Counted from the first letter of the stretch, positions 1 through 5,170 are shown. The stretch is 5,170 bases of DNA from Leptospiraceae bacterium UBA2033 (GCA_002333425.1 DDBL01000017.1:1-5170); one strand, 5' to 3'. The notes: a model not told the origin generated them from the sequence alone. Program-made: numbers and translations.

Positions 1-24
1 ATTTTGCAACAACTCTATTATATA

Positions 25-55
25 AACGTCTAGCATATCCACGCGATAACGTCTA
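25..55. repeat. Short direct repeat AACGTCTA, two copies
   Basis: The octamer AACGTCTA occurs at 25-32 and again at 48-55, a period of 23 bases, in AT-rich non-coding DNA. The second copy overlaps a small inverted repeat, ATAAC (46-50) with GTTAT (60-64). The stretch 1-67 has no convincing gene. The pair could be regulatory boxes, the edge of a longer repeat cut by the window, or chance. Confidence 0.3.
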
Positions 56-67
56 ATATGTTATTAA

Positions 68-94
68 CCTCTGTGACTCGGTGCCTCTGTGGCA
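68..94 (-). repeat. GCCACAGAGG-type dispersed repeat, tandem copies
   Basis: Read on the minus strand, this is TGCCACAGAGG followed by CACCGAGTCACAGAGG, so CACAGAGG recurs at a period of 16 bases. Repeats of the form GCCACAGAGGCACAGAG are, from memory, common intergenic elements in many bacterial genomes. It begins 29 bases past the stop codon of the phosphatase-superfamily gene, in the sense direction. A partial matching copy lies at 5160-5170. CTGTG upstream of it (at about 105-109 on this strand) could pair with its CACAG, but no T-tract follows, so I do not call a terminator. Confidence 0.55.
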
Positions 95-123
95 TATCTT
101 TTTACACAGTCTCATTACTAAGC

Positions 124-1077
124 CTACTCTTCCTTAGCCACAACATCCCACTTTAAATCAATCTCAATGCCAAATTTCTCATAGAGAGCTGGGACAATAT
201 CGCAGAGAGCAGAAATTTTATCTTTTAAAAACTCAGTATGTTTTCCGTATAAATAAGTCGGAACGAGGTTCGTTGTATGGGTTCCAACACTTAGATTTTC
301 GAGGTTTCCATGGTCGGAGGTGATGATGAGTTGGTGTTTGTCTTTGTCCATGGCATCGTGGATACCTTCGATAAACCGCTCGACTGTGTGAATCACTCTT
401 TCTGCCATTTCCCAGTTTTGGTCGTGACCAGTTTTGTCAGTGAGGAAATATTCAAATAGCACCAAATCATAGTTATCCGCCATGGTCACAACATTTTTAC
501 CAACTTGGTAAGGATCGCGGAGTTCTAGGAGGCTATCGCCGGGCGGTAAAAAGTCTTTTGCGAAAGAGCGGAAAAATTCATGGGAAATATCCATGAAGAC
601 TCCGTTGTGATTTCGTAGATCTTCCATATCTCGAAAAGGAATTTTGGAAGCCTGTTGGATCATGGTGGAAGCGGATACATGTTTTGGTTTTTTCTTTACG
701 TTTTCAAAATAAATCGGGCTATAACAATTTAAAAAAGCCGCTTTTTTACCACGTTCGTCTAGAACTTTTAGAATAGAAAACTCGTCTATGATCTTTCGAA
801 GGGTAAATGTGGGGTATCCGCTAATATGCTTTTGTAGGACTTGGGGGGCGTTGATTCCTGTCCAGATAGCAGTCTGCCCCGTAGCACTTTGGGGCAAACC
901 TTTTATTCCCATAGAAGCGTCAGTTTTTACGTAAACCCCTTCCGCCAACTTGCTATTAGCCGGAAGAGGTAAGTTAGCGAGTGGTAGAAAAAAACTTTTT
1001 GCAAACTTAGCAAAAGGATTTTTTTCTACATCGTTCTCACCAAAGCCAACGCCATCTATGAAAAAATAAATGATCAC
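124..1077 (-). CDS. Alkaline phosphatase / phosphoglycerate mutase superfamily metalloenzyme
   Basis: The 317-residue protein carries the full active-site layout of the AlkP superfamily. A first strand ends in FFIDGVGFG (metal-ligand Asp8). SATGQTA follows at 64-70, and Ser64 aligns by motif with the phospho-acceptor Ser of cofactor-independent phosphoglycerate mutase (NSEVGH) and Thr of phosphopentomutase. Then come DKTGH (Asp214, His218), TSDHGN (Asp255, His256) and GTHTTNLVP (His267). The last three closely resemble the mutase motifs DMVGH, ADHGN and AHTTNPVP. At 317 residues it is much shorter than that mutase (about 510), whose extra domain is inserted between Ser and the later metal ligands. 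It is therefore probably a phosphatase, phosphomutase-like or related metal-dependent hydrolase of unknown substrate. No signal peptide or membrane segment is seen, so it is likely cytoplasmic. The GTG start shares GTGA with the glyA stop and has no clear ribosome site, which suggests translational coupling. Superfamily is firm; substrate is unknown. Confidence 0.88.
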   Translation of the reverse strand: MIIYFFIDGVGFGENDVEKNPFAKFAKSFFLPLANLPLPANSKLAEGVYVKTDASMGIKGLPQSATGQTAIWTGINAPQVLQKHISGYPTFTLRKIIDEFSILKVLDERGKKAAFLNCYSPIYFENVKKKPKHVSASTMIQQASKIPFRDMEDLRNHNGVFMDISHEFFRSFAKDFLPPGDSLLELRDPYQVGKNVVTMADNYDLVLFEYFLTDKTGHDQNWEMAERVIHTVERFIEGIHDAMDKDKHQLIITSDHGNLENLSVGTHTTNLVPTYLYGKHTEFLKDKISALCDIVPALYEKFGIEIDLKWDVVAKEE

Positions 1078-2315
1078 AAGCGGAATTTGTCCATTGGGAA
1101 TTGTTTTGTGATTTCAGCAACTCCAGCTTTTACAGCCGCTTTCTTTTTGTCGTCGGTGATGTTTTCGAGTAGGTCACAAATTAGATTTCCTACTTTTTCG
1201 AATTCGGTTTTTCCAAGTCCGCGAGTGGTGAGAGCTGGGGAGCCAAGACGAATTCCCGATGTAACTGCTGGTGGTTTTTCGTCGAAAGGAATTCCATTTT
1301 TATTTACAGTGATTCCTGCTTTGTCTAGTTCGTTGGCGGCGTCAAGTCCAGTTAGACCTTTTACAGAAACATCTACTAATATCAAATGATTATCTGTTCC
1401 ACCACTGATGATTCTAAACCCACGTTTTACAAATACTTCTGCGAGAGTACGCGCGTTATCCACTACATTTTGAATATAGGTTTTGAATTCTGGTTTGAGT
1501 GCTTCACCAAATGCAACTGCCTTTGCCGCAATTACGTGCATGAGAGGTCCACCTTGCACACCTGGAAACACGCGAGAGTTTAAAACCTTTTCATGTTCAG
1601 TTGAGGAAATAATCAAACCACCACGCGGTCCACGAAGCGTCTTATGAGTAGTAGTCGTTACATAATCACAAACTCCAACTGGCGACGGATGATGACCAGT
1701 AACCACAAGTCCAGAAATATGAGCGATATCCGCCATAGTCTTTGCCCCTACTGATTTTGCGATTTCTGCAAATTTGCCAAAATCAATTTCGCGCGGATAA
1801 GCAGAAGCACCCACAACGATTAGTTTGGGCTTATGCTCCTTAGCCAGACGAGCCACTTCATCGTAGTCAATTCGGTTTGTATCTTTTGTGACACCATACG
1901 GAACTACATGATAATTTCTTCCGCTAAAATTTACAGCAGACCCGTGAGTCAAATGTCCCCCGTGAGCAAGATTCATTCCCATAAATGTATCACCAGCACT
2001 GAGAGCCGCAAGAAATACTGCCATGTTCGCTTGTGCGCCGGAGTGAGGTTGTACGTTTACATACTCTGCTTTGAACATTTTTTTGGCACGTTCGATGGCG
2101 AGTTCTTCTACTCGGTCTGCATTTTCACAACCGTTATAATAGCGTTTTCCAGGATAACCTTCTGCATATTTGTTGGTGAGAGTCGAGTGATAAGCTTCGA
2201 GTACTGCCTGTGATACAAAGTTTTCAGAAGCAATCATTTCTAGAGATTCTTCTTGTCGTTTGTCTTCGTGTTTGATGGCTGCAAATACATCTGGGTCTTG
2301 GTTTTCTAAATACAT
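1074..2315 (-). CDS. glyA: Serine hydroxymethyltransferase
   Basis: This cytoplasmic PLP enzyme converts serine plus tetrahydrofolate to glycine plus 5,10-methylenetetrahydrofolate, the main source of one-carbon units. The 413 residues match the usual bacterial length (E. coli 417), with no truncation. The N-terminal motif SLEMIASENF lies at 24-33. NKYAEGYPGKRYY (48-60) includes the catalytic Glu52. PHSGAQANMAVF (90-101) binds PLP phosphate. ADIAHISGL (195-203) includes Asp196 and His199, which contact the PLP ring. TTTTHKTLRGPRGG (220-233) holds the Schiff-base Lys225. SGIRLGSPALTTRG (353-366) has Arg357, the substrate-carboxylate binder. An unremarkable variation is YYNGC where YYGGC is common. 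The ATG is supported by a good ribosome site six bases upstream and by alignment of the N-terminus. Its 3' end overlaps the phosphatase-superfamily gene by four bases. The upstream gap is filled by a long inverted repeat. The linked lipoate ligase fits a glycine/one-carbon theme, since glycine cleavage needs lipoylated H protein. Confidence 0.98.
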   Translation of the reverse strand: MYLENQDPDVFAAIKHEDKRQEESLEMIASENFVSQAVLEAYHSTLTNKYAEGYPGKRYYNGCENADRVEELAIERAKKMFKAEYVNVQPHSGAQANMAVFLAALSAGDTFMGMNLAHGGHLTHGSAVNFSGRNYHVVPYGVTKDTNRIDYDEVARLAKEHKPKLIVVGASAYPREIDFGKFAEIAKSVGAKTMADIAHISGLVVTGHHPSPVGVCDYVTTTTHKTLRGPRGGLIISSTEHEKVLNSRVFPGVQGGPLMHVIAAKAVAFGEALKPEFKTYIQNVVDNARTLAEVFVKRGFRIISGGTDNHLILVDVSVKGLTGLDAANELDKAGITVNKNGIPFDEKPPAVTSGIRLGSPALTTRGLGKTEFEKVGNLICDLLENITDDKKKAAVKAGVAEITKQFPMDKFRL

Positions 2316-2321
2316 TTTTAT

Positions 2322-2327
2322 TTCCTT
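2322..2327 (-). promoter_or_regulatory. Ribosome binding site of glyA
   Basis: On the minus strand AAGGAA is followed by six bases (ATAAAA) and then the ATG of glyA. It is the clearest Shine-Dalgarno match in the window and fixes the glyA start. The other four starts lack a comparably good site. Confidence 0.8.
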
Positions 2328-2360
2328 TTCTATACTTGAGCTAGAGTGGTTTTAATCCAT

Positions 2361-2386
2361 TGTCATCCTGAGCTCGTCGAAGGATA
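2361..2386 (+). repeat. Dispersed palindromic repeat, copy 1 (CCTGAGC..GTCGAAGG type)
   Basis: This copy has its own small hairpin: ATCCT (2365-2369) pairs with AGGAT (2381-2385) around an 11-base loop that contains GAGCTC. The form TGTCATCCTGAGC..GTCGAAGGAT is one I recall as a widespread REP-like intergenic repeat in unrelated bacteria. Translated, it gives the tell-tale false peptide HPELVEG. Confidence 0.75.
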
Positions 2387-2400
2387 CTATTTCTATTTAG

Positions 2401-2427
2401 CATGGATTCGACAGGCTCACCATGACA
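2401..2427 (-). repeat. Dispersed palindromic repeat, copy 2, inverted (GGTGAGCCTGTCGAA type)
   Basis: This is the convergent partner of the copy at 2361-2386. Its reverse complement shares TGTCAT, TGAGC and GTCGAA in the same spacing. Its own hairpin is CATGG (2401-2405) with CCATG (2420-2424). Where copy 1 has CC/GG in the stem, this one has GG/CC, so the local stem is kept although the bases differ. A head-to-head pair of this kind resembles the paired REP (BIME) arrangement. Confidence 0.72.
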
Positions 2428-2453
2428 CCGAAAACCATTCTGTCTTGAGTATA

Positions 2454-3284
2454 TTACATTTTACTATAAATAAATTCTATATTTGCATATTTTTCGGACA
2501 TAAGTCTTTTTGCATCTCTAAAAACCTGTCTCAAAAACTTTCTATCGCTCGAAATGACAGGATTCCCTATAAATTCTTGAAAAATTTCGAGTAAGTCTAG
2601 TTTGAATTTGGGAACGGAAAATTCCTTTGGGAGAGAAGTAAGGAAATCAGAATGCTTTCGATTCTTTCTGTATTCAGGCTCTTCTGGTGGATGAGATAAA
2701 TTTTCTAGTACACTTTCAATAATTTTTAAATCTAAAATCATAGTTCCATGTTGGACAATACAATCTCGTTTTCTAAATTGAGCATTGCCTGAAATTTTTT
2801 TTAATACTCCGTTTGTTTCAATGGCTATGTCTGATTTTCCGGCGGAGTCTGCTAGAATGTTTTGTTTTGCTAGCGACTTTGTAACTAACCCTAGAAGTTG
2901 GTTGTAAGATTCTTTCACGGGATAGAGTTCTTTTTTTTCTTTTGTAGAAGCGAAGAGAGAATAATTGAGATTAAACGCTTCATCGTGAAAAACCGTTCCG
3001 CCACCGGATGCACGCCTTGTGATGTAAATGGAATTTTCCTGAAACTTTCTAGATTTTTGTAAACGAGGATACTCTTGATTAAACGTATAAATTTTTTCAG
3101 GAGAAATATTTTTAGATACACTATCTGAAATTCCAAGTACAATTGTATTGTGATTTGTCCAAAACCGAACTGCCCCACTATACCCAAACTCAATTAAGTT
3201 GATTGCAATTGCTTCTTCCAGTGCAAGATTGAAGTAAGGGCTATACCTTGTTAGCTGGTCAAAAAAAAATATTTTAGAATTCAC
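2454..3284 (-). CDS. lplA: Lipoate-protein ligase A family protein
   Basis: This family joins lipoate, through lipoyl-AMP, to a lysine of the E2 subunits of 2-oxoacid dehydrogenases and of glycine-cleavage H protein in the cytoplasm. In 276 residues it shows NLALEEA (19-25), NTIVLG (46-51), RRASGGGTVFHD (90-101) for lipoyl-AMP binding, AGKSDIAI (148-155), KKISGNAQ (162-169) with the invariant Lys163, and QHGTMILD (178-185). The segment before the lysine aligns with E. coli LplA (SGRNDL) and has no Cys where the LipM/LipL octanoyl and amidotransferases carry their nucleophile. Ligase is therefore favoured, although the three groups are hard to separate by eye. E. coli LplA is 338 residues. Here the tail after about residue 225 is short, so the usual C-terminal accessory domain seems reduced or missing. 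About ten extra residues (71-85) precede the RRASGGG motif. The GTG start overlaps the rhomboid stop as GTGA without a clear ribosome site, implying coupled translation. Codons 6-8 are nine consecutive T bases. Confidence 0.87.
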   Translation of the reverse strand: MNSKIFFFDQLTRYSPYFNLALEEAIAINLIEFGYSGAVRFWTNHNTIVLGISDSVSKNISPEKIYTFNQEYPRLQKSRKFQENSIYITRRASGGGTVFHDEAFNLNYSLFASTKEKKELYPVKESYNQLLGLVTKSLAKQNILADSAGKSDIAIETNGVLKKISGNAQFRKRDCIVQHGTMILDLKIIESVLENLSHPPEEPEYRKNRKHSDFLTSLPKEFSVPKFKLDLLEIFQEFIGNPVISSDRKFLRQVFRDAKRLMSEKYANIEFIYSKM

Positions 3285-4099
3285 TCTGAATAATACTTGG
3301 TAGATGCATCTTTTAGAAATTGTTTTTCTTTTCTAGAAAGAGAACTCATTCCTTTTTTAGAAATTTTATCCAAAAGTTCATCCACTGTTTCCTTGGCATT
3401 TTGTCTTCGATACATTTCTTCTTGGTAACGTTTCATTTTTTGTTTTTGTAAATAGCGGCTAAGGGAAAATGAAAAATTCAATTTGTATTTAGCCACTGCA
3501 AAGAAGAATCCTACTCCACCTAAAATTCCACCGAGATGCGCCATGTGGGCAATATTTCCACCACCCGCGAACATTAAAAGCGCCATTGAAATAGGAACGA
3601 TGAATTTCATTTTGATAGGAAAAATTCCCATGAAGAGTGCTTCTCTGTTAGGCCAAAGAAGTGCAAATGTTGTCATGACTCCAAAGACTCCGCCTGACGC
3701 ACCAAGAACTACTCCTTGGTTAAAACCTAAATTGTGAACTATCCAAGTCAAAAACCCACCCATAAAAATCGAAACAAAATAGAGAATCAAAAATCGTTTC
3801 TGTCCCCAAAGAGATTCAATTTCTCCCCCAAAAAACCAAAGATTGAGCATATTAAAAAAAATATGAAAAAAGTCACCATGCAAAAAACCGTAAGAAATTA
3901 ACTGAAAGATATAGAAATGGTTGACCATATTAGGATTAAGTGCAAACATACCTTCCAAGATTTTTGCATTTAAAAAAAGATGAGTTGCAGTTTGTAGTAA
4001 AAAAACTACAGCGTTACTTATAATAAGAAATTTAACGGTAGGAGTCCAAGCCGGACCGAACCGAATTTCATAATTGCGAGAATTTCCCATAGATACCAT
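3281..4099 (-). CDS. Rhomboid-family intramembrane serine protease with C-terminal DUF6576-like tail
   Basis: This is a membrane-embedded serine protease that cleaves other membrane proteins within or next to their transmembrane helices. In 272 residues, hydrophobic helices lie at about 22-40, 62-83, 103-122, 128-148, 160-178 and 184-203, the six-helix bacterial core. The catalytic pair is visible: Ser135 in GASGGVFG and His188 in AHMAHLGG. HGDFFHIFFNM (74-84) supplies the conserved His and Asn83 of the oxyanion side, and EIESLWGQKRFLILY (93-107) matches the conserved loop-1 region. After the core comes a charged, probably helical cytoplasmic stretch (214-235). It is followed by VDELLDKISKKGMSSLSRKEKQF (239-261), which resembles the small C-terminal domain (DUF6576) seen on some bacterial rhomboids. 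The start is uncertain. ATG at 4097-4099 is used, but the ATG at 4088-4090 (residue 4) is equally possible and neither has a good ribosome site. It is the first gene of the minus-strand cluster and is coupled to lplA. The substrate is unknown. Confidence 0.93.
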   Translation of the reverse strand: MVSMGNSRNYEIRFGPAWTPTVKFLIISNAVVFLLQTATHLFLNAKILEGMFALNPNMVNHFYIFQLISYGFLHGDFFHIFFNMLNLWFFGGEIESLWGQKRFLILYFVSIFMGGFLTWIVHNLGFNQGVVLGASGGVFGVMTTFALLWPNREALFMGIFPIKMKFIVPISMALLMFAGGGNIAHMAHLGGILGGVGFFFAVAKYKLNFSFSLSRYLQKQKMKRYQEEMYRRQNAKETVDELLDKISKKGMSSLSRKEKQFLKDASTKYYSE

Positions 4100-4133
4100 A
4101 GGTTCGAGGCATATATAACTTGTAAAAACTAAA

Positions 4134-4161
4134 TTGGTATTTATAGTGGTTTAACTATAAA
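4134..4161 (+). promoter_or_regulatory. Candidate promoter of the MBL-fold hydrolase gene
   Basis: TTGGTA (4134-4139) and TATAAA (4156-4161) are 16 bases apart and match the sigma-70 -35 and -10 hexamers at 4 and 5 of 6 positions. The -10 ends 20 bases before the GTG start at 4182, so a leader of about 13 bases is expected. AT-rich DNA makes chance matches common. Confidence 0.4.
4140..4161. promoter_or_regulatory. Perfect inverted repeat in divergent promoter region, possible operator
   Basis: TTTATAGT (4140-4147) and ACTATAAA (4154-4161) are exact reverse complements separated by GGTTTA. The dyad sits in the 82-base gap between the divergent rhomboid and MBL-fold genes. It supplies a TATAAA -10-like hexamer on each strand, the minus-strand one being 4145-4140. 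It could be an operator for a dimeric regulator covering both promoters, or simply two symmetric -10 boxes. No regulator gene lies nearby to name. Confidence 0.5.
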
Positions 4162-4181
4162 ATTTAATAAGACCGACTATC

Positions 4182-5132
4182 GTGAAAATAAAACTTTATG
4201 GAACAAGAGGCTCCATTGCCTCACCGCTCAGCAACAGTGCTTATCAAGAGAAAGTCTTAGAATTACTCGGACTACTCGGAGATAAACAAATTAAATCAGA
4301 AGAAGATGCTAAGAATTTCTTTGAGAGTTTACCTGATCACTTGAAATACACAGGTGGTGGAGATACAACTTGTATTTCTGTTACATCTGATGCAGGGCGA
4401 GTCTTCATGGTGGACTGTGGAACAGGTGGTCGAGTGATGGGTGATGAACTCATTCGCACTGAGTTCGGAAAAGGCAAAGGTGTATTAGACCTTTTCTTTA
4501 CCCATACTCATTGGGATCATATCCAAGGTCTTCCCTTTTTCAAACCAGTTTATATTCCTGGAAATCAAATCAATTTTCACTCTCCCTATGCAGACTTAGA
4601 AGCAAGACTGATCCAACAGCAAGTAAAAGAATTTTTCCCAATGCCTTTTCACGGTACAGCGTCCACGAAAAAGTTTACAACCATTCGTCGTGGTGAGCCT
4701 ATCACTTATGATACCATGACCATTGACTTCTATCCACTCAAACATCCAGGTGGATCCTACGCCTATAAGTTTATAGAAAATGGAAAATCATTTATCTTCG
4801 CAACTGACGCAGAGTTTACCGGAGATGACATGGACCTAATTCGCTCTATGGCACCTTTTTTCAATGGTGTTGACGTTCTGGTTCTTGACTCACAGTATAC
4901 TCTAGATGAATCCTTTGCTAAATTTGACTGGGGACATACTTCCTACACCATGGCTGTCAACTGTGCGACCATTTGGAACATAAAAACATTGGTTCTAACA
5001 CACCACGAACCTGCTTACAATGACAAAAAAATCTACGAAATCTATGAAGATGCAAAACTTCATAAGACCTATTTAGAAGGTAGCCCTCTCGAAATCATTC
5101 TAGCTCGAGAAGGAATGGTAATCGATTTATAA
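4182..5132 (+). CDS. Metallo-beta-lactamase-fold hydrolase
   Basis: The 316-residue protein has the dinuclear-metal signature THTHWDHIQG (107-116), giving His108, His110, Asp112 and His113. Further ligands are His188 in LKHPGG, Asp209 in FATDAEF and His274 or His275 in LTHHEP. WGHTS (250-254) corresponds to the WGHS motif of a subgroup of MBL-fold proteins starting with GTRGS, some of which are annotated as phosphodiesterases. The start MKIKLYGTRGS matches that subgroup, which supports the GTG start despite a weak ribosome site. GGGDTTCISV (58-67) corresponds to the usual YGGNTSCVEV. Between GTRGSI and this motif lie about 45 residues, rich in Lys, Glu and Leu, that the shorter members lack; the segment is probably helical. 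No signal peptide is seen, so it is likely cytoplasmic. It is the only plus-strand gene and is divergent from the rhomboid gene. The fold is secure. The substrate (phosphodiester, cyclic nucleotide or other) cannot be read from the sequence. Confidence 0.9.
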   Translation: MKIKLYGTRGSIASPLSNSAYQEKVLELLGLLGDKQIKSEEDAKNFFESLPDHLKYTGGGDTTCISVTSDAGRVFMVDCGTGGRVMGDELIRTEFGKGKGVLDLFFTHTHWDHIQGLPFFKPVYIPGNQINFHSPYADLEARLIQQQVKEFFPMPFHGTASTKKFTTIRRGEPITYDTMTIDFYPLKHPGGSYAYKFIENGKSFIFATDAEFTGDDMDLIRSMAPFFNGVDVLVLDSQYTLDESFAKFDWGHTSYTMAVNCATIWNIKTLVLTHHEPAYNDKKIYEIYEDAKLHKTYLEGSPLEIILAREGMVIDL

Positions 5133-5152
5133 AATCTAGGGTAACTATTCAG

Positions 5153-5170
5153 TGTGGTTTGCCACAGAGG
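5153..5170 (+). repeat. GCCACAGAGG-type dispersed repeat, cut by window end
   Basis: TGCCACAGAGG at 5160-5170 is the exact reverse complement of 84-94 and lies 27 bases past the stop of the MBL-fold gene. TGTGG (5153-5157) and CCACA (5162-5166) form a five-base stem with a TTTG loop. The window ends before one can tell whether a T-tract or further repeat units follow, so this may be a terminator, a repeat, or both. Confidence 0.5.

Larger units (their letters stand above)
2331..2453. repeat. Long imperfect inverted repeat filling the lplA-glyA gap
   Basis: Nearly the whole gap folds on itself. The outer arms, 2331-2353 and 2431-2453, pair over 23 positions: 18 Watson-Crick, four G-T wobbles (plus strand) and one mismatch. 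They include TATACT/AGTATA and TGGTTTT/AAAACCA. The inner arms, 2361-2381 and 2407-2427, pair over 21 positions: 17 Watson-Crick, one wobble and three mismatches. A small asymmetric bulge (7 against 3 bases) separates the two sets. The right end abuts the stop codon of the ligase gene, and the left end lies just before the glyA ribosome site. There is no open frame of substance and no transposase. In a minus-strand transcript it could affect readthrough, mRNA stability or glyA expression. No T-tract follows it on the minus strand, so a classical intrinsic terminator is not supported. It may be a non-autonomous mobile repeat: both ends read TA, though that alone is weak. Confidence 0.8.

Noticed and set aside
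124..1077. Calling this gene phosphoglycerate mutase (gpmI)
   Set aside because: The metal motifs match, but the length (317 against about 510) leaves no room for the transferase domain of that enzyme.
1087..2213. Three plus-strand open frames opposite glyA
   Set aside because: They are antisense shadows of a strongly conserved gene; their products are low-quality and show no recognisable domain.
2329..2334. TATAGA as a glyA -10 box
   Set aside because: Transcription would begin at or inside the ribosome binding site, and no good -35 hexamer lies at the right distance.
2361..2427. Intrinsic terminator of lplA
   Set aside because: The hairpins are strong, but no T-tract follows on the minus strand; an A-rich ribosome-site region follows instead.
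2346..2594. Plus-strand open frame of 82 codons across the lplA-glyA gap
   Set aside because: Its product contains HPELVEG and WIRQAHHD, the usual false translations of this repeat family. It then runs antisense through the end of lplA and has no family resemblance.
2915..3193. Second minus-strand frame inside lplA
   Set aside because: It is an out-of-frame overlap with a clear ligase reading frame, and the product looks like an AT-rich shadow.
3483..3737. Plus-strand frame opposite the rhomboid gene
   Set aside because: Antisense to the catalytic core. Its proline-rich product is explained by the Gly-rich rhomboid codons.
4511..4696. Alternate plus-strand frame within the MBL-fold gene
   Set aside because: It overlaps conserved metal-binding codons in another frame and shows no domain.

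Overview
The window reads as part of a moderately AT-rich bacterial chromosome. It most resembles a spirochaete of the genus Leptospira, perhaps a saprophytic species. That guess comes from the look of the proteins and base composition and was not tested by any search. There are five intact genes. Four lie on the minus strand and one on the plus strand. I see no rRNA, tRNA, CRISPR array, transposase or prophage gene.

Minus strand, in transcription order: a six-helix rhomboid-family intramembrane protease with a C-terminal tail (4099-3281); a LplA-type lipoate-protein ligase (3284-2454) that overlaps it by 4 bases; a 138-base gap almost filled by a long inverted repeat (2331-2453); serine hydroxymethyltransferase glyA (2315-1074); and a small alkaline-phosphatase/phosphoglycerate-mutase superfamily metalloenzyme (1077-124) that overlaps glyA by 4 bases. 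Both overlaps are GTGA, in which the downstream GTG start shares bases with the upstream TGA stop. The genes therefore look like two tightly coupled pairs, possibly one operon interrupted by the repeat. LplA and GlyA have a plausible link: lipoylated H protein of the glycine cleavage system and GlyA both interconvert glycine and one-carbon folate units. This link is inferred from family roles.

Plus strand: a metallo-beta-lactamase-fold hydrolase (4182-5132) is divergent from the rhomboid gene across an 82-base gap. The gap holds a perfect 8-base inverted repeat (4140-4161) that overlaps a candidate promoter.

Non-coding DNA is where the less ordinary signals are. The glyA-lplA gap contains two convergent copies of a dispersed palindromic repeat (core TGAGC..GTCGAA). 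They are nested inside longer inverted arms, so the region can fold either as one long hairpin or as two small ones. Both window edges carry a GCCACAGAGG-type repeat, placed 27-29 bases past the stop codon of the outermost gene on each side. I found no convincing new multi-gene system; the metabolic and protease genes belong to known families.
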